Source: an uncultured Acetatifactor sp.
GTDB taxonomy: Bacteria > Bacillota > Clostridia > Lachnospirales > Lachnospiraceae
Direction of reading: 5' to 3'
DNA: 30,266 nucleotides
Assembly: GCA_910577035.1 (NCBI GenBank)
Contig: CAJTKW010000046.1
Span: 1,333-31,598 of the forward strand
A program made the position numbers and the translations under genes. Shown piece after piece: positions 1 through 7,287 of the stretch. How positions within the stretch are numbered: the stretch's first letter is position 1; the number at the start of each line of letters is the position of its first letter. Below the pieces are notes generated by a model. The model was not told the DNA's origin, did not search any database, and saw only the letters and a list, made by a program, of their open reading frames with translations.

Positions 1-761
1 CAGCCAACGGTGTTATACAGCAGTTGAATAAGAAAACTCAGGGTGGTGGTTCTTATGTAAGGCACGCTTTAACATTGGAGCAGCAGAGAGAATTCTTATC
101 TTTTCTGGATGAGACTCCGGAGTATAATAAGTGGAAACCGTTGTTCACGGTAATGATTGGAACGGGATGTAGGATTGGCGAGTTGGTTGGTTTGAGATGG
201 GAAGATATTGATATGAGCAACAGAACTATTGATATAAACCATTCCCTCTTTTATTTTGCTGGCAGAAGAAACAAAACAGATAGTAAATGGGTAATCAATA
301 TGCCGAAGACTGATTCGGGGGTAAGAACTATCCCAATGGTTGACACCGTATATGCAGCTTTCATTGAGGAAAAAGCGAGGCAGGAGGAAGAAGGAACATT
401 TTGTATATCCGTTGTTGATGATATGTCGGGTTTTATCTTTTGCAACAGATTCCGTGAATTATATGTGCCAGAGTCTATCAACCGGAACCTGCGAAGAGTG
501 ATTGAAAACCATAATGCAATGGAAGAAGTCAGAGCCGCAAAGGAAAAGAGGGAGGCGGTTATTTTGCCACAGTTCTCCTGTCATCATTTAAGGCATACCT
601 TCTGTGCGAGATTGTGCGAAGCAGATGTGAACATCAAAGTTATTCAGTCGATCATGGGGCATAAGGATATTCAGACAACCATGGATATTTATGCGGAAGT
701 AACCGGGGATAAGAAAAAGAAGTCGTTACAACAGGTTTTTGATCAAATGAAGTTATTTTAG
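1..761 (+). CDS. Tyrosine recombinase/integrase of an integrative element, 5' end missing
   Basis: The reading frame is already open at the left edge (codons from base 3), so the N-terminal arm-binding and core-binding domains lie outside the window. What is visible is the catalytic domain, about 250 residues. The first catalytic arginine is in GTGCRIGELVGLRW, followed by HHLRHTF (H-x-x-R), GHKDIQTT and the nucleophile tyrosine in MDIYAEV. This order is the standard phage-integrase signature, and the spacing and RIGEL/GHKDIQTT style resemble integrases of Tn916-like conjugative elements. The enzyme should cut and join the element's ends. It is more AT-rich than the genes from 966 on, and it lies next to a truncated hemZ, which fits its place at the end of an integrated element extending to the left. 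Function is confident; the element family is inferred. Confidence 0.93.
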   Translation, partial: ANGVIQQLNKKTQGGGSYVRHALTLEQQREFLSFLDETPEYNKWKPLFTVMIGTGCRIGELVGLRWEDIDMSNRTIDINHSLFYFAGRRNKTDSKWVINMPKTDSGVRTIPMVDTVYAAFIEEKARQEEEGTFCISVVDDMSGFIFCNRFRELYVPESINRNLRRVIENHNAMEEVRAAKEKREAVILPQFSCHHLRHTFCARLCEADVNIKVIQSIMGHKDIQTTMDIYAEVTGDKKKKSLQQVFDQMKLF

Positions 762-965
762 TTAAACAATGAGTGCGAGAGGTTCCTTAGGGGAACTGTG
801 TGATAGCACGAAGATCGTAGTCCAACATAAAATGGGCTAGTCCAACAAAACTCCAACAAATGATCTTTGTGTGGTACAACATAATACTCAATAATTGAAT
901 TTTGAAAAAATGGAAATATCAAGTAATACGCGATAATACGGCGTAATGACCGATTGGGCGGCGTT
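762..965. other. Terminal non-coding segment of the integrated element with probable attachment junction at its right edge
   Basis: This AT-rich stretch separates the integrase stop codon from the hemZ fragment and contains no convincing gene. It holds a TCCAACA repeat cluster (821-881), then a run with three TAATAC/TAATGAC-like words at about 924-949. Read in the hemZ frame, the last stop codon is at 924-926, and recognisable HemZ sequence begins at 966. The recombination junction should therefore lie close to 950-975. The exact core cannot be set without the other end of the element or an empty site. Confidence 0.6.
821..881 (+). repeat. Cluster of TCCAACA direct repeats beside the attachment junction
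   Basis: TCCAACA occurs at 821-827, 841-847 and 852-858, with a one-mismatch copy (TACAACA) at 875-881, all in the same orientation. Short directly repeated arm-type sites next to the attachment core are typical of integrases of this class, which bind them through an N-terminal domain. Assigning these as arm sites is inference from position and repetition. Confidence 0.55.
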
Positions 966-1133
966 ATGGAGGAAGTGCAGACCATCGTGGCGCTGGGGGC
1001 CGGGGCGATTACCAAAAGGGTGTATCCCGACGGGCGCATTGAGCGGTGCGAGAATGTGAAGGAAGTGGCCCGGTACCTGGAAAGAATTGATGAGATGATC
1101 GGGCGGAAGCGGAAGCTGCTGGGGGACTTGTAA
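966..1133 (+). pseudogene. hemZ: 3' fragment of hemZ, oxygen-independent coproporphyrinogen dehydrogenase, separated from its gene by the element
   Basis: An open stretch from ATG 966 to TAA 1131 encodes 55 residues that read like the very end of clostridial HemZ. It starts MEEVQTIVALGAGA and continues with a conserved VYPDGRIER segment and a charged tail ending IGRKRKLLGDL. HemZ proteins are radical-SAM enzymes of about 450-500 residues acting in haem synthesis, and the catalytic part is absent here. Upstream in the same frame there is a stop at 924 and no HemZ-like sequence, so similarity breaks abruptly near 966. The simplest reading is that the element whose integrase ends at 761 entered the 3' end of hemZ. 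Whether the left part of hemZ was given a replacement tail cannot be seen. No ribosome binding site precedes the ATG, so this fragment is probably not translated alone. Confidence 0.75.
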
Positions 1134-1170
1134 CGGGCGTGGCAAGCCGTGCTGATAAAGGAGTATGGGT

Positions 1171-2589
1171 ATGATGAGAGAATCGGACAGGCGCCTTATA
1201 AAGGTGGTGCCCACTGCAAGGCAGCTGAAGCATCAGCAGTTGGAATTCTACGGATTTATACATTTTACGGTAAACACGTTTACGGACAGGGAATGGGGGG
1301 ACGGAACGGAAAGCCCGGAAATTTTCTGTCCCGAAAGTCTGGATGCCCGCCAGTGGGCGGGGACAGCCAAAGATGCGGGGATGAGGGGGCTGATCCTGAC
1401 CTGTAAGCATCATGACGGCTTCTGCCTCTGGCCCAGCGCGTATACCCGGCACAGCGTGGCCTCCAGCCCCTATAAGGAGGGGAAGGGGGATGTTGTAAGG
1501 GAGCTTTCCGACGCCTGCAGGGAGGAGGGGCTTGCCTTTGGCGTGTACCTTTCCCCCTGGGACCGGAACCATCCGGCATATGGCAGCGGCAGGGAATATG
1601 ACGACTATTTTACGGGTCAGTTAGAGGAGCTGCTTACAGGGTACGGGGAGATTTTTGCGGTGTGGTTTGACGGAGCCTGCGGGGAAGGGCCCGGCGGGAA
1701 GCGGCAGGTTTATGACTGGGAACGGTACTACCGGGTGGTCAGGAGACTGCAGCCAAAGGCCTGCATCAGCGTCTGCGGGCCGGATGTGCGCTGGTGCGGG
1801 AACGAGGCCGGCAGGACCAGGCCCTCGGAATGGAGCGTAGTGCCCGCCCGGACGGCGGACACGGAGAAAATTGCGGAAAGCAGCCAGCAGGCGGACGAGG
1901 CGGCGTTCCGCGCAAGGCAGATCCGGGCACAGGATATGGATCTGGGCAGCAGAGAGGCGCTAAAGGGGGAAGAGGATCTGATCTGGTATCCGGCGGAGGT
2001 GAATACCTCCATCCGTCCGGGATGGTTCTATCATGCCTCCGAGGACGACCGGGTAAAGTCCCTGGAGGAGCTGGTCTCTATCTATGAGCATTCGGTGGGA
2101 GGGAACGCAACCTTTCTGCTGAACATCCCTCCGGACAGGAATGGCCTGATCCATCCAAATGACAGGGAAAGGCTGCACCGGCTGGGGGAGTACCTTCGGA
2201 ACACCTATGGCAGTAATCTGGCGCAGGAGGCCGGGATTGCCTGTGAAGAGGCTATGGAGGGCTATGGGCCGGAGAATCTCAGGGACGATACCCTGGAAAG
2301 CTGCCTGCGCACCGCGGAAGGGGTCACCTCCTGTGATATTCTGTTAGAGTGGGAAGAGGCCGTGGAAATACGGCGTGTGGTGCTGAAAGAGAATTTGCTT
2401 TTCAGCCAGCGGATCGAAGAGTTTGAGATCCAGGCGTGGGCCCACGGTGCATTTCAAACCGTGTACCGGGGAACGGTGGTGGGTTACCGGCGGATTGCGG
2501 TGCTGGAGAAGCTGCACACCAGAAAGCTGCGGGTACGGATACTGGATGCCAGAGTGGCAGTGGTTCTGGCTTTTCTGGGCGTGTATTGA
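1171..2589 (+). CDS. Alpha-L-fucosidase, glycoside hydrolase family 29, with C-terminal discoidin-like domain
   Basis: The enzyme removes alpha-linked L-fucose from glycans. The N-terminal two thirds form a GH29 barrel: FIHFTVNTFTDREWGDG, then KHHDGFCLWPS (about residues 79-89), then AVWFDGACG, whose aspartate (about D167) is at the usual nucleophile position. The last 120 residues resemble an F5/8 type C (CBM32-like) beta-sandwich. There is no signal peptide, so it should act in the cytoplasm on imported oligosaccharides. The start at 1171 is preferred because AAAGGAG at 1157-1163 lies 7 nt upstream; the alternative ATG at 1165 would be only 1 nt away. About 472 residues is usual for the alpha-1,3/4 branch of GH29, but linkage specificity is inferred. 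No other carbohydrate gene is nearby. It converges on the methyltransferase gene with 8 nt between the stops. Confidence 0.9.
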   Translation: MMRESDRRLIKVVPTARQLKHQQLEFYGFIHFTVNTFTDREWGDGTESPEIFCPESLDARQWAGTAKDAGMRGLILTCKHHDGFCLWPSAYTRHSVASSPYKEGKGDVVRELSDACREEGLAFGVYLSPWDRNHPAYGSGREYDDYFTGQLEELLTGYGEIFAVWFDGACGEGPGGKRQVYDWERYYRVVRRLQPKACISVCGPDVRWCGNEAGRTRPSEWSVVPARTADTEKIAESSQQADEAAFRARQIRAQDMDLGSREALKGEEDLIWYPAEVNTSIRPGWFYHASEDDRVKSLEELVSIYEHSVGGNATFLLNIPPDRNGLIHPNDRERLHRLGEYLRNTYGSNLAQEAGIACEEAMEGYGPENLRDDTLESCLRTAEGVTSCDILLEWEEAVEIRRVVLKENLLFSQRIEEFEIQAWAHGAFQTVYRGTVVGYRRIAVLEKLHTRKLRVRILDARVAVVLAFLGVY

Positions 2590-2597
2590 CCAGGATG

Positions 2598-3344
2598 TTA
2601 TTCCTGCAAGGAAACGCTGCTGTGTAAAAAGGCGTAAAGGCCGATTCCGGCCGCTACCGATAAATTCAGGGAGTCTATGGAGCGAGTATGGGGAATGACC
2701 ACGCTTTTACCTACGTTCAGATAGCTTGCATCCAGTCCGCAGGCCTCATTTCCGAAGATCAGGGAATAAGGCCTGCTGCCCGGATGTACAAACGTTCCCA
2801 GGGGATATTCTCCGTCCAGCATAAAAGGGTAATTTTCCCGCTCGCCGCCGTATTCCTGATAATACCGGCGGAAAGACGGGAAACAGGTAAAGTTCATTTT
2901 GAAAACCGCGCCCATGGACGCCCTGACTACCCTGGGATGAAAAATATCGGCCGCGGGCTCAATGACCGCCAGATTGGTGACGCCGAAGCCTGCGCAGCTT
3001 CTGATAATCGTTCCCAGATTGCCCATGTCACCCGGATTGACCAATACCACGTGATCGGCATGATGGAATAAACTGCACCGGTATTTTCGGAAAACGCCGA
3101 TTACCATGCAGTTTTCCTTATCGCGGAGCTTTTCCATATGCCTGTCGCCGGATAGTATTTTGACACCGGTCTTTCCGCATTCCTGTATCAGCTTGTTCCG
3201 AATCTCTGCCTTCGCATCCGAGTGCAGCAGTACCATTTCTACCGATTCCGGTCGGCACTGCAGCAGCTCGAAGGTCGGGAAGGAGCCAAAGCTATAGGAA
3301 TAGGCGGCTTTTTTCCTGTATTTTTTCAACTCGTCTGCGGTCAT
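2598..3344 (-). CDS. SpoU/TrmH-family RNA 2'-O-ribose methyltransferase
   Basis: A 248-residue SPOUT methyltransferase that should transfer a methyl group from S-adenosylmethionine to a ribose 2'-OH of tRNA or rRNA. Three SpoU motifs appear in order. The first is LVNPGDMGNLGTIIRSCAGFG, with the catalytic arginine. The second is SLIFGNEACGL. The third is VVIPHTRSIDSLNLSVAAGI, which forms the deep trefoil knot. The N-terminal 90 residues look like a substrate-binding domain of the kind seen in RlmB/TrmH-like proteins, although they are not clearly alignable by eye. GAGGG upstream of ATG 3344 gives the start. The gene is transcribed alone, convergent with the fucosidase. The exact RNA target cannot be read from the sequence. 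Confidence 0.9.
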   Translation of the reverse strand: MTADELKKYRKKAAYSYSFGSFPTFELLQCRPESVEMVLLHSDAKAEIRNKLIQECGKTGVKILSGDRHMEKLRDKENCMVIGVFRKYRCSLFHHADHVVLVNPGDMGNLGTIIRSCAGFGVTNLAVIEPAADIFHPRVVRASMGAVFKMNFTCFPSFRRYYQEYGGERENYPFMLDGEYPLGTFVHPGSRPYSLIFGNEACGLDASYLNVGKSVVIPHTRSIDSLNLSVAAGIGLYAFLHSSVSLQE

Positions 3345-3441
3345 TGTTTTTCCCTCTGGTCAACTCTATACAACGGTTCAGACAGGGTACTGAACTGCTA
3401 CAACTATATTACAGAAGGATAAAGATTGCGAGTCTTCAAAT

Positions 3442-3453
3442 TGACTATAGTCA
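3442..3453. repeat. 12-bp perfect palindrome overlapping the stop codon of the CD3324-like gene
   Basis: TGACTATAGTCA is self-complementary and covers the TGA stop of the minus-strand gene at 3451. It is flanked by AAAT on one side and TTTT on the other, so it could fold as a weak AT-rich hairpin acting as a terminator for either direction, or it could be a protein-binding site. Confidence 0.4.
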
Positions 3454-3729
3454 TTTTAGACAGGATTCTTTTTTGGTATAAATTATTTTTTTAATTGTGT
3501 TGCAGGATAAGCCGAATTTATCGGCCAGCTCGCTGATGGACATACCGTCGTCAAATAATGCTCTGATCCGGTTGTTTCTTTCCAGATAGAATCTTTTCGA
3601 TCCGCTGACTGCTCCCCATTCCTGCTTTGTTTCGGATTTCGGGATATATAACAGTTCGCCCTCGATATAGCGCTGGATTTCCTGCAATAACCCGGAAGGT
3701 AAGATTTCTGCTGCATTTGTATATTTCAT
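3451..3729 (-). CDS. Small helix-turn-helix protein, CD3324/Mor-like family
   Basis: A 92-residue protein beginning MKYTNAAEILPSGLLQEIQRY and continuing with a GELLYIPK strand segment, which matches my memory of the CD3324 family common in Clostridia. The C-terminal part reads as a helix-turn-helix: RNNRIRALFDDGMSISELADKFGLS, then CNTIKKIIYTKK. Mor/C-type middle activators of Mu-like phages share this layout, so a role in transcription is likely, but no target is evident. AAGGAG lies upstream of ATG 3729. The gene follows a short ORF and hairpin (3796-3877) on the same strand, which may form its leader. Confidence 0.8.
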   Translation of the reverse strand: MKYTNAAEILPSGLLQEIQRYIEGELLYIPKSETKQEWGAVSGSKRFYLERNNRIRALFDDGMSISELADKFGLSCNTIKKIIYTKKESCLK

Positions 3730-3795
3730 TTTCCCACTCCTTATTTACACGATGATAAACAAGTTGCAGAAACAGCAGATTATATAGCCTTAACC

Positions 3796-3835
3796 GCCCA
3801 TGCAGATTTCTATATAACTGCTATTCTGCATGGGC
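3796..3835. repeat. Inverted repeat with 11-bp perfect arms upstream of the CD3324-like gene
   Basis: GCCCATGCAGA (3796-3806) and TCTGCATGGGC (3825-3835) are exact reverse complements around an 18-nt AT-rich spacer. No T-run follows on either strand, so it is not a canonical terminator. It lies about 70 bp before the minus-strand ATG at 3729, in a suitable place for an operator or leader structure. Confidence 0.6.
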
Positions 3836-3877
3836 ATTCAGGCCGACTTTGTGATTGAACCCGTTTCTGCTTGCCAT
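3821..3877 (-). CDS. Possible 18-residue leader peptide ahead of the CD3324-like gene
   Basis: On the minus strand a strong ribosome binding site (AAGGGGGTGAT) sits 6 nt before ATG 3877 and opens an 18-codon frame beginning MASRNGFNHK. It stops at TAG 3821-3823, inside the loop of the 11-bp hairpin. A good translation start, a very short frame and a stop inside a stem-loop suggest either a leader peptide or a genuine micro-protein. No family is recognised. Expression is unproven. Confidence 0.4.
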   Translation of the reverse strand: MASRNGFNHKVGLNAHAE

Positions 3878-3980
3878 GGTGAATCACCCCCTTCCATACA
3901 TAATCCATCCTACACCGCAAACGGCTTGCGCACCAGTGGAAAAAACAGGTATAATTGTTTTTGCTACGGGTGCGCAGAAA

Positions 3981-4346
3981 CTAATCTTTTATAAGTTCTG
4001 CCATATGCGCTGCCCATTCCGGCTCCCGGAATCCCACAAGCACTGTGGTATCACCTGCGAGAATGGGTCGTTTCACGAGCATTCCGTTGGACGCAAGAAG
4101 CTTTAGCTGTTCTTCCTCGCTCAGGGCAGGCAGCTTTTCCTTCAGCTGCATTTCCTTATACACTAAGCCGCTGGTATTGAAAAATCTTTTCAGGGGCAGG
4201 CCGCTTTTCTCATACCACTGTTTCAATTCGTCATAAGTGGGATTGTTTTCCACAATGTGGCGGTCCGTATAGGGAATATTATGGTCGTTCAGCCATTTCA
4301 CGGCTCGCTGGCAGGTAGAGCACTTGGGGTATTGAATCAATAACAT
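3981..4346 (-). CDS. ArsC/Spx-family thioredoxin-fold protein
   Basis: A 121-residue protein of the arsenate-reductase-like family. It opens MLLIQYPKCSTCQRAVKWL, with the CSTC redox site at residues 10-13 or so, followed by the domain core and the conserved LVKRPILAGDTTVLVGF segment near the C-terminus that holds the cis-proline. The CXXC motif, the size and the absence of the Arg triad of plasmid ArsC suggest the YffB/MgsR-like branch, whose members act as glutathione- or thiol-linked reductases or as Spx-type regulators. The start at 4346 is chosen because AAGGAGG lies 9 nt upstream; a longer frame to 4397 has no such site. The gene stands alone. Confidence 0.85.
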   Translation of the reverse strand: MLLIQYPKCSTCQRAVKWLNDHNIPYTDRHIVENNPTYDELKQWYEKSGLPLKRFFNTSGLVYKEMQLKEKLPALSEEEQLKLLASNGMLVKRPILAGDTTVLVGFREPEWAAHMAELIKD

Positions 4347-4460
4347 AAGGGCATTCCTCCTTTTTTCCTGTGGATAATGTCCATAAAATAATAGCATAAG
4401 GAAATATAGGATTCAAGCGTCCGGATGGAGGAAAAAAGTGCAGAAAATCCCAAATTAAGG

Positions 4461-4489
4461 TTGACAGATTCAGAAAATCTGTTTATAGT
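4461..4489 (+). promoter_or_regulatory. Near-consensus promoter with an inverted repeat in its spacer
   Basis: TTGACA at 4461-4466 and TATAGT at 4484-4489 are separated by 17 nt. A dyad, ACAGATT-5 nt-AATCTGT (4464-4482), spans most of the spacer and overlaps the -35 box, the position of an operator for a dimeric repressor. It should drive the 28-codon ORF at 4537 and possibly the exporter operon beyond the terminator. Confidence 0.75.
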
Positions 4490-4536
4490 ATTCCTTGTAG
4501 CTGATGACAATGTTGAAAGAAAGGAGGCAAAGTGCA

Positions 4537-4623
4537 ATGACAAAGTTAAGAAGACCACAGGTAACTGGAAAGAAAATCAGTCAATGTATTGTCTCCCGAA
4601 GTGAAGATGCGCGGAATGTATAG
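4537..4623 (+). CDS. 28-residue basic small protein or leader peptide
   Basis: AAGGAGG at 4521-4527 lies 9 nt before ATG 4537, and the frame runs 28 codons to TAG 4621. The peptide starts MTKLRRPQVTGKKIS and is strongly basic in its first half, with one cysteine. It lies between a near-consensus promoter (4461-4489) and a rho-independent terminator (4672-4708), so it looks like an independent transcription unit or the leader of an attenuated operon. No family is recognised. Confidence 0.5.
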   Translation: MTKLRRPQVTGKKISQCIVSRSEDARNV

Positions 4624-4671
4624 GCAGACTGCCGCCTGTAAGGGCGGGGTATACAAAAAGCCAATTTTGAG

Positions 4672-4708
4672 CGGCATGACATACATTTGGGTATGGCATG
4701 CCGTTTTT
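4672..4708 (+). terminator. Rho-independent terminator between the small ORF and the ABC operon
   Basis: Arms 4672-4684 and 4691-4703 pair over 13 positions with one mismatch, with a 6-nt loop and TTTTT immediately after. It lies 49 nt after the 28-codon ORF and about 150 nt before the first exporter gene, so it either closes the small unit or controls read-through into the operon. Confidence 0.8.
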
Positions 4709-4710
4709 GC

Positions 4711-4784
4711 GTGCGCAATGTATATGCACCGTGCGCAGGATATATTGCGCACTGGGCAGGGTATATGCAGGGTACGCTGCGCAC
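4711..4784. repeat. Cluster of four GTGCGCA elements in both orientations, with GTATATGCA repeats
   Basis: GTGCGCA occurs at 4711-4717 and 4731-4737, and its complement TGCGCAC at 4746-4752 and 4778-4784. The inner pair forms a palindrome with an 8-nt spacer (4731-4752). GTATATGCA is repeated at 4720-4728 and 4761-4769. The cluster sits between the terminator and the first exporter gene, a position suited to binding sites for a regulator, although it could also be an RNA structure. Confidence 0.6.
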
Positions 4785-4857
4785 CGTGCAGAGAGCGTCT
4801 TACATAGCGGGAGATTGAAAAGGCATACAGGAGATGTATGGGGAATCAGAGGGAAGT

Positions 4858-7188
4858 ATGAATTTACCAGGTAGTTTTACAACAGTATTAAAGAAATACG
4901 GAATCGACAAGGGTGACATTGTATTTGCGGCCATGGCGGATCTGGATGAAAATTTCCGGTTCGCGGATTCCATCGTGGCGATCACGGACAAAAAGCTGAT
5001 CGTGGCGAGATACCCTTACAGGGAAAAGCGGGAGTTCCGCCTGGGGGGGTATGACAGCTGGGCGGTGCAGAACGTCAAAGAGAGCGTGGATAAGATGGCG
5101 GAGCCTGCCGTGCTTTTCTACGAGCTGGAGGATGTGGAGCAGCTGGAGGTGCTGCGTCAGGTCAGCACAGGGGTGCTGATGGGGAAGATTAAGGGTACGG
5201 AGCAGTATCTGTGCCAGTTTTCCAATACGAAGATGGAGACCTTTATGCGTCTTTGCCGTCTGCTGGAGAAAACGAGAAAGGGCGAGGAGATTACCAAAGA
5301 GGATCTTGATGTCAAGCGGGGAAAGGAGTGCTGTCCCAAGTGCGGCATGATTTATCCGGATCAGGAGCGCAGGGTGTGTCCCAAGTGCATGGATAAGAAA
5401 TCCATTCTGTGGAGGGTGGTAAGCTATTTCAAGCCCTATAAGGGAAAACTGGTAGTGATGATGATCTGCTATCTGGCTACTGCGGGACTGAACCTGATCT
5501 GGCCTTACTTAAGCGGTACGATCCTGTACGACAAGGTGCTGGAAAAGGATGAAGGGTTTCTGGCGCTGTTCCATGTGCCTGCAGGGCGGTTCGTGCTGGC
5601 ATTGGGGATACTGGTCATTGTCATGATCCTGACCAAGGTTCTGATCCAGGGATTGGGCATTCTGCAGGGTGTCCTCACAGCCAGAATCGCGCCGGAGGTG
5701 GTAAGCAGGCTGAAGAGCCAGGTTTTCGATTCCATGGGCAAGCTGTCTATCAGCTTCTTTACCAAGCGTCAGACCGGCGGCCTGATGACCCGAGTCTCCG
5801 ACGACGCAGATGAAATATCCAGCTTCTTTATTGACGGAATACCGTATTTTTTCATTAATGTAGGGACGATTCTTACCACCTGCGTGATTATGTTTATCTT
5901 GAATCCGCTGCTGGCGACAGCTTCTATCGTTCTGATGCCGGTGCTGTTCTGCATCAGTTATTTCATGATGCCCAGGCTGTGGCATTATTACGGGAAAAGG
6001 CATCGGGCCAACAGAAGGCTGAACAGCCAGATGAACGAGAACCTTACCGGTGCCAGGGTCGTAAAGGCCTTTGGCCAGGAGGAGCAGGAGATGAACCGCT
6101 TTACCAGGAGCAACACCAGGGTGCGTGATGCGGAGGTGGATGTGGCCGGTTATGACTGCCGTTTTTCGGCACTGTATTATCTGGTGGAGGACTTCCTGAC
6201 CTTCCTGGTATGGGCGGTGGGTTCCGCGCTGATTATCAGTGGTTCCGACATTGAGCTGGGTCTGTTGATTACCTTTTCCGGATATGTGGGCCAGTTGAAA
6301 TGGCCGCTGGAATTTATGTCCAGAATTTTCCGCTGGTATACCAGCGCTATGAACTCTTCCCAGCGTATGTTTGAGATAATAGATGCCGTGCCGGAGGTGA
6401 AGGAGGCGGCGGACCCTGTGAGGCCGGAGCGGCTGCAGGGCGAGATCGAGCTGAAGAACGTTACTTTCGGCTATGAGCCGAATAAGCCTGTGTTGAAGGA
6501 TGTGAGCTTCCATGTGGCGGCCGGGGAGGTGCTGGGCATCGTGGGACGCTCCGGCGCGGGGAAATCCACGCTGGTGAACCTGATCTCCCGCCTGTATGAC
6601 GCAGGCGAGGGAGAGGTGCTGGTGGACGGCATTAATGTGAAGCGGTACGGCTTCCGGGAGCTTCGGAAAAATGTAGCCATGGTATCCCAGGAGACCTATA
6701 TATTCATGGGGACGGTGGCGGAAAATATTGCCTATGCCAGGCCGGATGCCACCAGGGAGGAGATTATAAAGGCTGCGGTGCAGGCCAGCGCCCATGATTT
6801 CATCTGTAAGATGCCTCAGGGGTATGACACGATTATCGGGGCTTCCAGCCGTTCCCTTTCCGGCGGGGAGAAGCAGCGTATTTCCATTGCCAGGGCTATT
6901 CTTGCCGACCCCAGAATTTTGATCCTGGATGAGGCCACGTCGGCGGTGGACACCGAGACGGAGCTGGCGATCCAGAAGTCGCTGGAGCAGCTGGAGAAGG
7001 GCAGGACGGTGCTGTCTATTGCCCACAGGCTTTCAACGCTGCGCAATGCCACCCATCTGATTGTCATTGACGACGGCCGGGTGACGGAGTCGGGGACCCA
7101 TAAGGAGCTGATGGAAAAGAAGGGAACCTTCTACAAGCTGAGCCAGCTGCAGACCAGGGCGCTGGCCATGAGGGGACTCAGTGAATGA
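4858..7188 (+). CDS. ABC exporter (TMD-NBD half transporter) with N-terminal soluble domain and zinc ribbon
   Basis: A 776-residue half transporter, nearly 200 residues longer than the usual 580. Residues 1-155 are a soluble, beta-rich region of unknown function with a PH-like feel (DSIVAITDKKLIVARYPY). A zinc ribbon follows (C159, C162, C174, C177). A type I exporter membrane domain of six segments covers about 190-490, with FGQEEQEM in the coupling region. The nucleotide-binding domain has Walker A GRSGAGKST (K569), signature SLSGGEKQR (about 667), Walker B ILILDEATSAVD (E692) and the H-loop SIAHRLS, so it should hydrolyse ATP. GAGGGA lies just before ATG 4858; ATG 4834 is an alternative with no usable spacing. 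It heads the operon with DUF1854 and a second similar exporter; the two probably pair. Substrate unknown. Confidence 0.9.
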   Translation: MNLPGSFTTVLKKYGIDKGDIVFAAMADLDENFRFADSIVAITDKKLIVARYPYREKREFRLGGYDSWAVQNVKESVDKMAEPAVLFYELEDVEQLEVLRQVSTGVLMGKIKGTEQYLCQFSNTKMETFMRLCRLLEKTRKGEEITKEDLDVKRGKECCPKCGMIYPDQERRVCPKCMDKKSILWRVVSYFKPYKGKLVVMMICYLATAGLNLIWPYLSGTILYDKVLEKDEGFLALFHVPAGRFVLALGILVIVMILTKVLIQGLGILQGVLTARIAPEVVSRLKSQVFDSMGKLSISFFTKRQTGGLMTRVSDDADEISSFFIDGIPYFFINVGTILTTCVIMFILNPLLATASIVLMPVLFCISYFMMPRLWHYYGKRHRANRRLNSQMNENLTGARVVKAFGQEEQEMNRFTRSNTRVRDAEVDVAGYDCRFSALYYLVEDFLTFLVWAVGSALIISGSDIELGLLITFSGYVGQLKWPLEFMSRIFRWYTSAMNSSQRMFEIIDAVPEVKEAADPVRPERLQGEIELKNVTFGYEPNKPVLKDVSFHVAAGEVLGIVGRSGAGKSTLVNLISRLYDAGEGEVLVDGINVKRYGFRELRKNVAMVSQETYIFMGTVAENIAYARPDATREEIIKAAVQASAHDFICKMPQGYDTIIGASSRSLSGGEKQRISIARAILADPRILILDEATSAVDTETELAIQKSLEQLEKGRTVLSIAHRLSTLRNATHLIVIDDGRVTESGTHKELMEKKGTFYKLSQLQTRALAMRGLSE

Positions 7189-7287
7189 AGGGAATGCCAG
7201 CGGCGTTCCCGGCAGATGGCGGGGAGGATGCGGCCACTCTGCCAGGGAGGACGCCGTGAAAAGATTGTGGTAGGAGAGGATTAGAGT

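Noticed and set aside
1009..1572. 187-codon minus-strand frame over the hemZ fragment and fucosidase start
   Set aside because: Antisense shadow with low-complexity proline and histidine content.
4711..4784. CRISPR-like array in the GTGCGCA cluster
   Set aside because: The repeats are 7 bases in mixed orientation with irregular spacing, and no cas gene is in the window.
4546..4784. Minus-strand frames of 67-68 codons in the exporter leader
   Set aside because: They read across the terminator and repeat cluster and lack ribosome binding sites.
5509..7026. 505-codon open frame on the minus strand, opposite the first exporter
   Set aside because: It has no family features, is rich in His/Gln/Pro as expected for the complement of a GC-rich gene, and lies wholly over a clear ABC exporter.
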